A stretch of 64,000 nt of DNA from UBA11358 sp049517655 (GCA_049517655.1 JBEKRQ010000003.1:186001-250000), one strand, 5' to 3'. Positions 34,701 to 43,418 are shown, numbered from the stretch's first letter. Notes: generated by a model from the letters alone, not told the origin. Numbers and translations: made by a program.

Positions 34701-37676
34701 ACCCAGGCCAATGGCGTTACCCGCAACCATATCACCCGGCTGATGCCCAATGGCGCCGTGGATCCGACAATCAATTTCGGCGATGGCGCCAATGGCACGA
34801 TTGACGCGCTGGTCGTCCAACCCGCCAATCAAATGTTGGTCATTGGCGGCGGCTTTACCCAGTATGACGATCAGCCGGCGGCGCACATTGCCCGCATTTA
34901 CGGCGGTTCCGTAGCCGGCAGCGGCCTGTTGCAATTCACCTCGGGCGCGTATCAGGTTGATGAAAAGGGTGGACAAGCCCTTGTCACGATCGAGCGCACG
35001 GGCGGCACCAGCGGCACAAATGTCGATGGATCGGTTTCCGTCAGCTTTGACACGAGCGATGGTTCGGCGGTGGCAGGCACGAATTACACTGCGGTTCACA
35101 CCACAGTCAACTTCCCGCCTGGCGAGGTTCTGGAAACGGCGGTTGTTCCGGTGAGGGACGACGGAGTCGTCACGAATGGTCTAACGGTAAATCTGGCGAT
35201 TTCAAATCCAACTGGCGGGGCGGGGATGGGGCTTCAACCCACGGCCGTGCTGACCATCCTTAATGATGACGCCGCCGTGAGTTTTTCAACCGCAAATTAT
35301 TCGGTCACCAAGAATGTTGCGACCGGGTTTGCGCCGATTGATGTCATTCGCCTGGGAACCACCAATGGCGCCAGTTCGGTGGACTTCGTCACCACAACCA
35401 ACGGCACCGCGACGCCGGGAGTGGATTTTAATCCTATCAACATCACCATCACGTTCAATCCGGGAGAGACGGACAAGCAGGTACAGGTTCCCATCGTCAA
35501 CAACGGCCTGCCCGAGGGGAACCAGACGGTGATATTCGCGTTGACCAATGGGGTGAACACGCTCCTGTACAGCCCGTCCAATACGACACTCACCATCATT
35601 GACACCGTCAATGCCCCGGGTCAGTTGAGATTCTCGACGACCAATTGCACGGCCTATGAAAGCGATGGCAACGTCTACCTCACCGTGGTTCGCACCAACG
35701 GAACATTCGGCACTGTCACGGCGGATTACAACACTGTTGCGGGCACGGCCTTGCCAGGGGTGAATTACAACAGCACCAGCGGCACTCTGACCTTCAATGA
35801 CGGCGATGTCAGCAAGATGTTCGCCGTGCCACTCGTTAACAATGGCATCGCGCACGCGCCTGTAAGCCTGTCGGTGGTGCTGTCAAATCCAAGCGGCGGC
35901 GCGGTGCTCATCGCCCCCACCAACGTGACCTTGACCCTTTTGTATACGAACGTTGGCGTGGCCTTTGTCAATGTCACAAATTATGTGAGGGAGACAAATG
36001 CGTCTGTTCCCATACTGGTCCAGAGGTTTGGCGGCACCGGCAGCAGCGTTCAAGTCAACTATGCCACCGCCAACGGCACAGCGCTGGCCGGAACCAATTA
36101 CACCTCTGTCAGCAACACCTTGACTATTGGCGCCGGCCAGACCTTGGCGGCGATTTCACTTCCGCTCCTTTATGATACGAACGTCACCGGCGATTTGATG
36201 CTCACCATGAGCCTTTCCAGCACCAACCCTGGCGTTCAAGTAGCAAGCCCGAGCAACACGGTCATCGTGGTGCAGGACGCCGACGCCGGCTTGAGCTTCA
36301 CCACCAATGCCTCCACCGTCTATAAAAATGCGGGCAGCGTGGTCATCCCCGTTGTTTGCTCGAATCCAGGCCTTGAACCGCTGTCTGTGAATTATTCCAC
36401 TGCCGACGGCACGGCGACGCATGGCGTGGATTACGTCACCACAACCGGCACGCTGGTCTTCACCGGCGGCGTTGGAACGAATACTTTCAGCGTGCCGATC
36501 CTCAACAACGGGTTGTTGAATGGCAACCACACCTTCACTGTCAGCTTGTCCAATCCGACGCCGATGCCGCCGGGGCAACTCGTGCCGCCCATCACCAACC
36601 AGGTGACTATCATTGACGCCAACTCCGGCTTGTGCTTCTCCAGTCCGACCTACACGGTTTTGCGGAATGGCGGCACGGCCACCATCACCGTGGTGCGCAT
36701 CGAGAATACGAACACCACGTCCACCGTCAACTTTGCGACAGCGGATGGAACGGCCATTGCCGGCGTGGATTATGTGGCGACCAGCGGGACGCTCATTTTC
36801 CACAACGGCCAGACCAGCCTGACCTTCAACGTACCGGTGATTACCAACATAACCGTGCAGCCGGATAAAACCGTCTTTCTGCAACTGTCCAGCCCGACCA
36901 ACGGCATGCTAATAACGCCCTACGCCGCCACGCTCACCATCCATGACACCAGCGGCAGTTATGTGGTTCCGGCGGGTTCCACACTGATCCATGAAGGCTT
37001 CCAGCCCCCCAACGGTGTTATTGATCCCGGTGAAACGAATTCATTGTTGTTCGCCTTCCGCGACGCCGGCGGCACGAATACCCTGTTGTATGCCACGCTG
37101 CTGGCGACCAATGGTGTTACATTGCCGACCTCGACCAATGGCACGGCGACGGAATATTACGGGCAATTAATCACCAACGGCCCGTCAATTTCACGGCAAT
37201 TTTCCTTCACCGCCAACGGCACCAACGGCCAGCAAATCGCCGCGACGTTCCTCCTTAACAACGGCGTGACGAACATCGGCACCGCCCTCTTTACCTACAC
37301 GCTGGGCACGTGGACAACCACTTTCTCAAACAGGGCGGCGATCATCATCAATGACGACGCGATTGCCACTCCTTACCCGTCCATCATCAACGTCAGCGGT
37401 GTGGGCGGAGTGCTCGTCAAGGCTACAGTCACCTTGACCAACCTCAGTCATGCTTCGCCGGAGGACATTGATGTGTTGTTGGTGGCGCCAGGCCAGCAAG
37501 ACACCTTGATTATGGCACACGCCGGCGGCCAGAATACCATCAACCACGTCACCCTCACTTTTGATGATAATACGAATTATCCTTTTCTGCCGCCCAGTTC
37601 TTATCCGCAAAGTACCATTACCAATGGCACCTATAGACCAACGGCTTATTCGACGAATTCGCTCATCTTCCCTTGA
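28722..37676 (+). CDS. Giant secreted protein with Calx-beta domains and delta-60 repeats, ending inside a P-like domain
   Basis: About 2,984 residues. After a signal peptide (VKLGLLILAGLLATTGRAQ) comes a PPC-like domain (LWYQWTAPADGEVELDT). Calx-beta domains then occur around nt 29300-30450, 32170-33770 and 34930-36950 (repeated VNYATxNGTAxAGxxY-type strands). Two blocks of delta-60 repeats lie at about 30560-32000 and 33780-34920 (GGDFNHVNGQPRNYLARLNT). The C-terminus has a divergent domain and the first half of a proprotein-convertase-P-like domain (PSIINVSGVGG, HASPEDIDVLLVAPG), stopping abruptly at NSLIFP. It is probably a surface-exposed adhesin or calcium-binding protein. The next gene starts across its stop (TTGA overlap) or shortly after. 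ATG 28722 starts best. Confidence 0.85.
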   Translation: MNNLGCRRLQNLLKRASLVKLGLLILAGLLATTGRAQMNFATAQVLTGDWGGPVTYDNTGVTPDSGAPNTAGFSPQHPLWYQWTAPADGEVELDTIGSHSGTTNLDTVLAVYTGNSLTSLSQVAANDDLFPINNSIPQWTISSSGGVGLYQYNQPYYGPSHLRFNATAGTTYYIEVDTKSTSPTGTIKLNWAYKSSGVFRFATEDFDRTTRLPLYQTSETESQGLSGLNDSVNSAVLTYYTYNVPGVLVTVTRVAGSSGRCTVDYTTEDGTALPALPTGDAPAISNVDYTAVSGKLVFDDYEMSKTILIPIRYSGSVYVNATNYPFSNSGNNTNNTVFGVVLSNPQPDPNESGDVSWPRVDPTFSTALVKILNPNANPYGPEILTVVSTNGWLNPPTNTIPNLVTNYPFATIPTNAIFNFEKANYRVPADVNETGDYVPWTQVTLWVERFGTNTAATTLNYRINNYLGSDNDPSEEMNIRFPLQPGSDYAVPTPPTWQPIRGTNSDFNMVHGTISFPSTGPDAFLQPITFTVPTSSLTKFNKDFKIQLYQEVNGVPQLDGMINETTVTILFNDMNPPAGSVDELYNADFNSDLALPPDQIPTTSPPDDSNPGVSGVVNSLVVLPNNETLIAGDFFSYNGDTFMLGGNPINNIALIDANGQLDSSFAPDSGANGPINSVASSPGGQFVIGGAFTSFNGTPRNYVARVNADGSLDASFNPSGADGTVWATAVQADGKVLIGGDFNHVNGQPRNYLARLNTDGSLDTTFYPSNILTGPVYALALPPLVITSINRTASGGSQEDDQILNLGNFTSGTLTVYYDMFTIPDDMRIFYGDTNVAAGTGVLIYDTGFVSNTNILVIPFGPTNGTNGLLTTNLITIVMNQGGSTNATTQWVYLASVAPPSVPSKILVGGDFGVSGQSYFDVARFTTNGTLDTAFSPTVGANNPVYALGWQLDNKVVVGGSFTRFNSVSANYIARLNRDGSLDATNFFVGTGANDIVWSVVPQLDGTIYVGGQFISFNGTHRLGFTRLYANGTVDTTFMDTAYNQFAGLKRIYSSDTPLLFSDMPAVYASGVQSDGNVMIGGAFDQVGGGEADAKVCNTLDDELGIPESFGDPNLWVSENGLNVEPKTRDGVRNRSGLARLIGGSTPGPGNIGLQNTAYSANKSGSYLSVSLVRTNGMLGPIAANFSVLPGLAKSGTDTNANYFYDSTPPLYWIAWQYLAHPSRVHGDGLSGSSNPFLVDPYGLNLSSSDAAINNLSKVTVSVINNTQTSGNLDAQFQLANPSGADEFYLGGENIPLGAALGASVAPFTLIDDTSPTSQSGTFGFVSSNYIAFATNAAPIGVVRSNGSFGTVTMRCFATNGTAIAGTDYIGVTNLPLVFGGTVVSNSFTVTVLNPGIRSTNFAEKTVNLSLKSLLGGNATFGLSNAVLRLVNPSFQGYLTFSATNYAGNLSAGFISFVVNRVAGSASQISVQYATTNGPPPNGATNGVDYLGATNTLQWNNGDASPRTVTISLTNNGTVGANKQFGVYLFNPTNGLVSAPSLFYAASSPGSITNATLTINNDNTNSYYGALQFSATNYIVSETAGSPPGGGATITVTRTGGALGSVSVNYATTNGTAVAGVNYVATNGVLTFITNQIAASFNVPILDDGVQDSANFYFNVTLSNSVNAVLGSPTNATVHILDAETYNWPPGSPDGAFTAGMNGDVLALALQTNGQILAGGSFTIVNGTPENFVARLNPDGSLDSAGFLNGLAGANGTVLAVVCQTDGRVIIGGAFTSADGIFRNYIARLMTDGSLDTSFNPGAGASGLVYSLAETFVNGSREIYVGGAFSTISGGYSPNIARLNNGGTLDTTFAVGSGPNAQVYAIAAYPTNSALAGRVLIGGAFTNVNGFALNHIARLNGDGSVDTNFDLNMGANDMVRAIVIQNDGCILIGGDFTNVNGVVLNHIARLNTDGTLDTNFTANITNNVSMGANGSVEAIAVQADNRIVLAGQFTQANGVTRNHITRLMPNGAVDPTINFGDGANGTIDALVVQPANQMLVIGGGFTQYDDQPAAHIARIYGGSVAGSGLLQFTSGAYQVDEKGGQALVTIERTGGTSGTNVDGSVSVSFDTSDGSAVAGTNYTAVHTTVNFPPGEVLETAVVPVRDDGVVTNGLTVNLAISNPTGGAGMGLQPTAVLTILNDDAAVSFSTANYSVTKNVATGFAPIDVIRLGTTNGASSVDFVTTTNGTATPGVDFNPINITITFNPGETDKQVQVPIVNNGLPEGNQTVIFALTNGVNTLLYSPSNTTLTIIDTVNAPGQLRFSTTNCTAYESDGNVYLTVVRTNGTFGTVTADYNTVAGTALPGVNYNSTSGTLTFNDGDVSKMFAVPLVNNGIAHAPVSLSVVLSNPSGGAVLIAPTNVTLTLLYTNVGVAFVNVTNYVRETNASVPILVQRFGGTGSSVQVNYATANGTALAGTNYTSVSNTLTIGAGQTLAAISLPLLYDTNVTGDLMLTMSLSSTNPGVQVASPSNTVIVVQDADAGLSFTTNASTVYKNAGSVVIPVVCSNPGLEPLSVNYSTADGTATHGVDYVTTTGTLVFTGGVGTNTFSVPILNNGLLNGNHTFTVSLSNPTPMPPGQLVPPITNQVTIIDANSGLCFSSPTYTVLRNGGTATITVVRIENTNTTSTVNFATADGTAIAGVDYVATSGTLIFHNGQTSLTFNVPVITNITVQPDKTVFLQLSSPTNGMLITPYAATLTIHDTSGSYVVPAGSTLIHEGFQPPNGVIDPGETNSLLFAFRDAGGTNTLLYATLLATNGVTLPTSTNGTATEYYGQLITNGPSISRQFSFTANGTNGQQIAATFLLNNGVTNIGTALFTYTLGTWTTTFSNRAAIIINDDAIATPYPSIINVSGVGGVLVKATVTLTNLSHASPEDIDVLLVAPGQQDTLIMAHAGGQNTINHVTLTFDDNTNYPFLPPSSYPQSTITNGTYRPTAYSTNSLIFP

Positions 37677-37765
37677 CCGGTATGAAAATAATTAAAGAAA
37701 ACCTCATGTTCGTCCCGGTCACCGGGGGTGCAATGTTCGGAGTTCCTCAAATATTTACCGCTCGT

Positions 37766-40285
37766 ATGAGGAGGATTTTATTAACGATTGGCCTGGGCTT
37801 GGCTTTGTCAAGCGTCACAACTTTTTCAATCCGTGCCGCAGATGCGGGCTTGGTGACGTTGTCCGGCCATGTGCCGGCGATGGTGTCGGGATTGCAGGCG
37901 AAGGGACAGTTGCCGGCGACAACCAATCTTGACCTCGCCATCGGCCTGCCGTTGAGAAACCAGGAGGCGCTCACCAACCTGCTCCAGGAGATTTATGATC
38001 CCACAAGTCCGAATTTTCATCATTATCTGACGCCGGAGGAGTTCACCGCGCAGTTCGGTCCCACGGAACAGGACTATCAGTCGGTGATCGATTTTGCCAG
38101 GGCGAGCGGTTTCACGGTTACAGGCACGCATCTGAACCGGATGTTGCTGGACGTGAGCGGGCAGGCGGCGGACGTCGAGAGGGCATTGCACGTTACCCTG
38201 CGCACTTATAGACACCCAACAGAGGCGCGCGATTTTTTTGCGCCGGACGTGGAGCCTTCAATCCCGTCGGGACTGGCGATTCAGGACATCAGCGGTCTCG
38301 ACAATTACCGCCAGCCGCATCCCAACTGCAAAATCAAACCGGCAACACAGCTGTCGAGTGCGACGGCAAATGCAACTCCAAACGCCGGCTCGGGACCATC
38401 CGGCAGTTACATTGGCAACGACTTCCGCAATGCTTATGTTCCTGGTACTTCACTCAATGGTTCTGGTCAGACAATCGCATTGGTGGAGTTTGACGGTTAT
38501 TATCTTAGTGATATCACTGCTTATGAAGCCATGGCTGGCCGGACGAATATTCCACTCCAAAATGTGCTGATTGATGGGTTTAGTGGAGTGCCGACTGGTA
38601 GTGGAAATGGAGAGCTTGAGGTGTCATTGGACATTGAGATGGTTGTCTCCATGGCGCCGGCCCTGGCCAAAGTGGTGGTTTATGAAGGAAACCCGTTGAA
38701 TTTCCATCCCAACAACGTTCTAAACAGCATTGCTACCGCCAACTCGGCCAGTCAGGTCAGTTGTTCCTGGGGATGGAGCGGTGGTCCCTCTACAACGACA
38801 GATAATATCTTCAAAGAAATGGCAGCCCAAGGCCAGACGTTCTTCACGGCTTCCGGCGACTCCGATGCGTATCCAGCCGGGGCGGTGGACAATCCGTTCC
38901 AAACTGGTGCGCCGGCGGACAGTCCCTATCTCACTTCGGTTGGCGGGACAACTTTAACGATGAGCGGAGCGGGCGGATCTTGGTTGTCGGAAACGGTTTG
39001 GAACTGGGGACTGGAGTACGGTTCCGCTGACGACGGCGTCGGTAGCAGCGGCGGATATAGCAGCTATTACCCAATACCAAGCTGGCAGACAAACATCAAT
39101 ATGGCGGCCAGCCACGGTTCGGCAACCTTTCGTAACTTCCCGGATGTCGCTTTGACGGCGGATAACGTTTTGGTGATATCTGACGGTGGTGTTCAGTATC
39201 CGGGGACGGGCGGCACCAGTTGTGCCGCGCCGTTGTGGGCGGGATTTACCGCGCTCGTTAACCAACAGGCGATGAACAATGGCCATGCCCCAGTCGGCTT
39301 CATTAACCCCGCCATCTACACCATCGCCATGGGCACAAACTACGTCAACTGTTTTCACGATACCACGACTGGCAACGACACATGGAGCGGGAGTCCAACC
39401 CTGTTTTATGCGGTGGCCGGCTATGACTTGTGTACTGGTTTGGGTACGCCGAATGGAACCAATTTAATCAACGCCCTCACCGTAATCGGGACGACCAACA
39501 ACCCTCCTCCCACCACCATTACCCATATTTCCGCGCCGCCGCCGACTTATGGCTCCACCTTGGCCGTCTTGAATGGCGGCAATCCGAATGGCATGTGGAC
39601 GCTTTTTGTGCAGGACGACGCCCCGGTGGATTCTGGCACGATTTCCAATGGCTGGATACTTACCCTGACCACGGCCAGCCCGGTCGGTACAGTGGCGGAC
39701 CTTGCGCTTTCAATGACCGCCTCAACCAACAGTGTCTTTACCAACACGTTTTATTATTACTTCACGGTGACAAATTACGGGCCATCCACTTCCAGTAACG
39801 TGATTGTGGTGGATTCCTGGCCCTCGGGCGTCACGTTAACCAACCCCCCGCCGGGGGTAACTAACAGTGGCAATGGATCAACCGTGACTTGGTATGTCGG
39901 CATGTTGACCAATGGCGCCGGCAAAAGTGTCACGCTGATGGCACAGCCAGAAACAAACCTCTTTTCTTCTGGAGACACCATCAACAACTCCGCCGTCGCA
40001 AGTGCGGACACTCCCGACTTAAACCCGGATAACAATTATGCCTCTGTCGGAGTTACCTTCACTACCAACGCAGTTCTTCAGGCGCACTTGTCGGCTAGCG
40101 TCATCTCCGGCCAGCAGTTCCAACTCACAGTGGATGGTGGTACGGCGGGCCAAAACTATATCCTGCAAGCTTCCACCAACTTGGTGTACTGGGTGGATAT
40201 TATCACTGGCACGCCGCCATTCATAGTCACCGACCCGAACGTGTCCAATTATCCCGCCCGCTTTTATCGGGTTGTGCCGCAGTAG
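37766..40285 (+). CDS. Secreted S53 (kumamolisin/sedolisin-type) serine peptidase
   Basis: The product of about 839 residues is a pro-kumamolisin: signal peptide (MRRILLTIGLGLALSSV), an activation domain with PNFHHYLTPEEFTAQFGPTE, and the catalytic domain. The triad is visible: Glu and Asp spaced by four in GELEVSLDIE, and Ser in GGTSCAAPLWAG; SGDSDAYPAG gives the oxyanion Asp, and YDLCTGLGTPNG the calcium-site end. It should cleave proteins outside the cell at acid pH. After it come YGSTLAVLNGGNPNGMWTLF (second half of a P-like domain), a DUF11-like domain and an FYRVVPQ-type end. Earlier starts at 37682 (ATG) and 37673 (TTG) are possible. Confidence 0.85.
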   Translation: MRRILLTIGLGLALSSVTTFSIRAADAGLVTLSGHVPAMVSGLQAKGQLPATTNLDLAIGLPLRNQEALTNLLQEIYDPTSPNFHHYLTPEEFTAQFGPTEQDYQSVIDFARASGFTVTGTHLNRMLLDVSGQAADVERALHVTLRTYRHPTEARDFFAPDVEPSIPSGLAIQDISGLDNYRQPHPNCKIKPATQLSSATANATPNAGSGPSGSYIGNDFRNAYVPGTSLNGSGQTIALVEFDGYYLSDITAYEAMAGRTNIPLQNVLIDGFSGVPTGSGNGELEVSLDIEMVVSMAPALAKVVVYEGNPLNFHPNNVLNSIATANSASQVSCSWGWSGGPSTTTDNIFKEMAAQGQTFFTASGDSDAYPAGAVDNPFQTGAPADSPYLTSVGGTTLTMSGAGGSWLSETVWNWGLEYGSADDGVGSSGGYSSYYPIPSWQTNINMAASHGSATFRNFPDVALTADNVLVISDGGVQYPGTGGTSCAAPLWAGFTALVNQQAMNNGHAPVGFINPAIYTIAMGTNYVNCFHDTTTGNDTWSGSPTLFYAVAGYDLCTGLGTPNGTNLINALTVIGTTNNPPPTTITHISAPPPTYGSTLAVLNGGNPNGMWTLFVQDDAPVDSGTISNGWILTLTTASPVGTVADLALSMTASTNSVFTNTFYYYFTVTNYGPSTSSNVIVVDSWPSGVTLTNPPPGVTNSGNGSTVTWYVGMLTNGAGKSVTLMAQPETNLFSSGDTINNSAVASADTPDLNPDNNYASVGVTFTTNAVLQAHLSASVISGQQFQLTVDGGTAGQNYILQASTNLVYWVDIITGTPPFIVTDPNVSNYPARFYRVVPQ

Positions 40286-40303
40286 GATAGGCAGTTTTCG
40301 GCA

Positions 40304-40918
40304 ATGAAAATTTGTGGCCTGACCGGTGGATTGGGAATGGGCAAATCCACAGCCGCTGACTATCTCCGTGCTCGAGGCGCGCAGGTCGTGGACACCGATG
40401 AACTGGCGCGGCAACTCGTTCAACCCGGTGAACCTGCGCTGGCTGAAATTCAAACCGCGTTCGGGAAAGACATCGTCGCCGCAAACGGCCGGCTCCGACG
40501 CGATGAACTGGCGTGCATCATTTTCTCTGATGCCGCGTCACGCAAAAAACTCGAAACCATTCTGCACCCGCGCATCCGCAAACGCTGGCTCGCCCAAATC
40601 GAAACCTGGCGCAAGGAAAACCACGCGCTGGCTGTCGTTGTGATTCCGCTGCTGTTTGAAACCCGGGCTGAATCATGCTTTGATAAAATTATTTGCGTCG
40701 CGTGTTCAGCCGCGACTCAACGAGCCCGGCTCCTGAAGCGTGGATGGACCTCCGAACAAATTGAACAGCGCATCGCCGCACAATGGCCGGTTGAACAAAA
40801 AATGGCGCGCGCCGATTTTGTCATTTGGACGGAAGGCGCATTGGACGCCCACGCGCGCCAGATCGACCGGATTTTGTCTGCATTATTGGCGGTTCCAGTT
40901 AACATTGGCACAGTTTGA
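40304..40918 (+). CDS. coaE: Dephospho-CoA kinase
   Basis: A 204-residue P-loop kinase that phosphorylates dephospho-CoA at the 3' hydroxyl, the last step of coenzyme A synthesis. The Walker A motif is GLTGGLGMGKSTAADYL (residues 4-20), the substrate-binding Asp lies in VVDTDELARQLVQPG, and HPRIRKRWL followed by VVVIPLLFETRAE matches the CoaE core and lid. Length is usual. It lies 18 bases after the S53 peptidase gene but has no obvious functional link to it. No ribosome site stands out; the ATG at 40304 starts directly at the P-loop strand. Confidence 0.92.
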   Translation: MKICGLTGGLGMGKSTAADYLRARGAQVVDTDELARQLVQPGEPALAEIQTAFGKDIVAANGRLRRDELACIIFSDAASRKKLETILHPRIRKRWLAQIETWRKENHALAVVVIPLLFETRAESCFDKIICVACSAATQRARLLKRGWTSEQIEQRIAAQWPVEQKMARADFVIWTEGALDAHARQIDRILSALLAVPVNIGTV

Positions 40919-41197
40919 TATGCCTCTGGGAAAAGCGGCGGAGGGCCGCCGCAGTCCAAGACGCTGCGCGTGACATGATGATTCTCGCAATACGCGAAGC
41001 GTTTTGGAGTGCACCAGTCCCCTGGCGCTTTGCAAGCAGACGAACTTTCCTCGAGATTTTCCCATGAACTTTTATGCGTCAATGACAATATGAACTGCTA
41101 TAGCGGCGGTCTGTGACCGTCGCTGTCCGCGCGGCGACTGTTCGTGTTTTTGGAAGAACATTTCCTTTTGTTCCCGGCTTGGTTACGATTTCCCCGT
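40919..41197. repeat. Non-coding gap with two dispersed palindromic repeats
   Basis: No convincing gene lies in these 279 bases. An imperfect inverted repeat pairs 40952-40970 with 40993-41011 (about 16 of 19 positions), and a compact palindrome lies at 41102-41124 (AGCGGCGGTC and GACCGTCGCT around TGT). Both have the look of repeat families scattered in verrucomicrobial genomes. There is no T-run after them, so a terminator role is doubtful. Confidence 0.5.
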
Positions 41198-43402
41198 ATG
41201 ATTCTCACGTCCGAAGAGCTGCGCAGCCTGGTCGAGCTGAAACACCAATCGCCGCACACCTTGCTCGGAATGCACCCGCTCGGCGACGGTTCGGGCCTCG
41301 TTGTCCGCGCGTTGTTGCCGGACGCCGCCGGGGTTGAAGTCCAGCCCGTTCACGAAAAAGGCAAACCGCAGTTCGGGTTGACGCGCATTCATGAGAGCGA
41401 CCTGTTTGAGGGGGTCACAAAATCAGCCAGTCGCGTCTATGCCTACGATTTGGTCGTCACCGATCACAGCGGCCAGACCCGCCGGACGCGTGATCCATTT
41501 TCATTTTTGCCGACGCTGGGCGAATCAGATTTATTCCTGTTCGGCAAGGGGGATGAGCGGCGCATTTACGAAAAACTCGGCGCGCACCTGCGCGTGATTG
41601 ACGGCATTCACGGCACGAGCTTCGCCGTTTGGGCGCCGAACGCGCAGCGCGTCAGCGTCGTCGGCGATTTCAACCATTGGGATGGGCGGTTTCATCCCAT
41701 GCGTCTGCTTGGCGCATCGGGCGTCTGGGAGATTTTTATTCCCGGCGTCGGGGAGGGCGCGCATTACAAATTTGAAGTTCGTGACGCGCATGGAAACATT
41801 TCACTGAAGACCGACCCTTGCGGATTTTTCTTCGAGGTGCCGCCAAAAAACGCCGCGATTGTCTGGGACACGCAAAAGTTCAAATGGAGTGACGGGGTTT
41901 GGTTGAAAAAGCGGCGCGGGCGCGACCCGTTGCGCTCGCCGATGAGCGTTTACGAAGTGCATCCCGGCTCGTGGCGAAAAAAAACAGCAAACGAGTCGTG
42001 GAGCTATCGTGAGTTGGCCGGGCCGCTTGTGCTGTATGTCACCCGAATGGGATTCAGCCACGTCGAATTTTTGCCGGTGGCCGAACACGCGTTTTATCCG
42101 TCGTGGGGTTATCAGGTGACCGGCTTTTACGCGCCGACAAGCCGCTATGGCACGCCGGATGATTTTCAATTTCTGGTCAACGCGCTCCACGAAGCCGGCA
42201 TTGGCGTGATTGTGGATTGGGTGCCGGCGCATTTTCCGCGCGATGATTGGGCGCTCGCCCGTTTCGACGGCACGGCGCTCTATGAATACGAGGACCCGCG
42301 CAAAGGCGCGCATCAGGATTGGGGCACGCTGATTTTCAATTTCGGCCGCCATGAGGTGAACAATTTCCTTGTCGCCAACGCGCTGTTTTGGTGCGACCGG
42401 TTTCACGTGGACGGCCTGCGCGTGGATGCCGTCGCCTCGATGCTTTACCTCGACTACTCGCGCAAGGAAGGCGAATGGATTCCAAACCAATACGGCGGGC
42501 GCGAGCACCTTGAGGCGATTGAATTCCTGAAAAAATTCAATCACATCACACATACGGAATTTCCCGGCGTTCTGACCATCGCCGAGGAGTCCACCGCATG
42601 GCCGCTCGTCACGCGTCCGCCCTATGTTGGCGGCCTCGGCTTTTCCTTCAAATGGAACATGGGTTGGATGCACGACACGCTCGGCTATTTCAGCCTCGAT
42701 CCGGTCTATCGCAAATATCACCAAAACGATCTCACGTTCGCAATGCTCTATCATCACACCGAAAATTTCATCCTGCCGCTCTCGCACGACGAAGTCGTCC
42801 ACGGCAAGGCGTCGCTCATCGGTCGAATGTCCGGTGATGACTGGCAGAAATTCGCCAACCTTCGTGCGATGCTCGCGTATCAATGGCTGTTTCCAGGCAA
42901 AAAATTATTGTTCATGGGCGATGAATTCGGCCAGCGCGCCGAGTGGAATGCAAACGGCCAGCTCGATTGGTGGCTGCTCGATGCCGGACCGTTTCATTGC
43001 GGCCTGCAAAAATTCGTCGAGGATTTGAACAAACTTTACGCCGCCACACCCGCGCTGTGGCAGGGCGACTATGACCCCGCCGGTTTTTATTGGATTGATT
43101 GCGCCGATCGCGAAAACAGCGTCCTTTCATTCGTCCGCCAAAACGACGATGGCACAAACCAGCTTGCCGTCATTTTGAATCTCACGCCGGTGCCGCGCGA
43201 AAGATATCGCATCGGCCTGCCGCGCGCGGGTCGTTGGCGCGAAGTCTTGAACAGCGACGCCGCGATTTACGGCGGCAGTAACAAGGGGAATTTCGGCGGC
43301 ATCGCCGCCGAAAACATTCCCAGCCACAATCAGCAACATTCGGCGGAATTTTATCTGCCGCCGTTGAGCGCTATTGTGTTCCAGCCCGAAACCAAAGCGT
43401 GA
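41198..43402 (+). CDS. glgB: 1,4-alpha-glucan branching enzyme (GH13)
   Basis: A 734-residue enzyme that forms alpha-1,6 branches in glycogen. It has an N-terminal extra domain (ELKHQSPHTLLGMHPLGDG), a CBM48 (GTSFAVWAPNAQRVSVVGDF) and the GH13 barrel: DWVPAHFP, the nucleophile Asp in GLRVDAVASMLY, the acid Glu in TIAEESTAWP and the third Asp in LPLSHDEVVHGK. The C-terminal all-beta domain ends LSAIVFQPE. ATG 41198 is chosen because the family starts near SEELRSLVE; an earlier GTG-type start at 41144 lies in apparent spacer DNA. No other glycogen gene is nearby. Family and reaction are very clear. Confidence 0.93.
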   Translation: MILTSEELRSLVELKHQSPHTLLGMHPLGDGSGLVVRALLPDAAGVEVQPVHEKGKPQFGLTRIHESDLFEGVTKSASRVYAYDLVVTDHSGQTRRTRDPFSFLPTLGESDLFLFGKGDERRIYEKLGAHLRVIDGIHGTSFAVWAPNAQRVSVVGDFNHWDGRFHPMRLLGASGVWEIFIPGVGEGAHYKFEVRDAHGNISLKTDPCGFFFEVPPKNAAIVWDTQKFKWSDGVWLKKRRGRDPLRSPMSVYEVHPGSWRKKTANESWSYRELAGPLVLYVTRMGFSHVEFLPVAEHAFYPSWGYQVTGFYAPTSRYGTPDDFQFLVNALHEAGIGVIVDWVPAHFPRDDWALARFDGTALYEYEDPRKGAHQDWGTLIFNFGRHEVNNFLVANALFWCDRFHVDGLRVDAVASMLYLDYSRKEGEWIPNQYGGREHLEAIEFLKKFNHITHTEFPGVLTIAEESTAWPLVTRPPYVGGLGFSFKWNMGWMHDTLGYFSLDPVYRKYHQNDLTFAMLYHHTENFILPLSHDEVVHGKASLIGRMSGDDWQKFANLRAMLAYQWLFPGKKLLFMGDEFGQRAEWNANGQLDWWLLDAGPFHCGLQKFVEDLNKLYAATPALWQGDYDPAGFYWIDCADRENSVLSFVRQNDDGTNQLAVILNLTPVPRERYRIGLPRAGRWREVLNSDAAIYGGSNKGNFGGIAAENIPSHNQQHSAEFYLPPLSAIVFQPETKA

Positions 43403-43418
43403 ACCAATCGGAAATGCC

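Noticed and set aside
30560..36950. Possible CRISPR or DNA tandem array in the giant gene
   Set aside because: The periodicity comes from protein domains (delta-60, Calx-beta) of unequal length; no conserved short DNA repeat with unique spacers was seen.
41801..42883. Open frame of 360 codons on the minus strand
   Set aside because: Antisense shadow of glgB, whose catalytic residues are all present.
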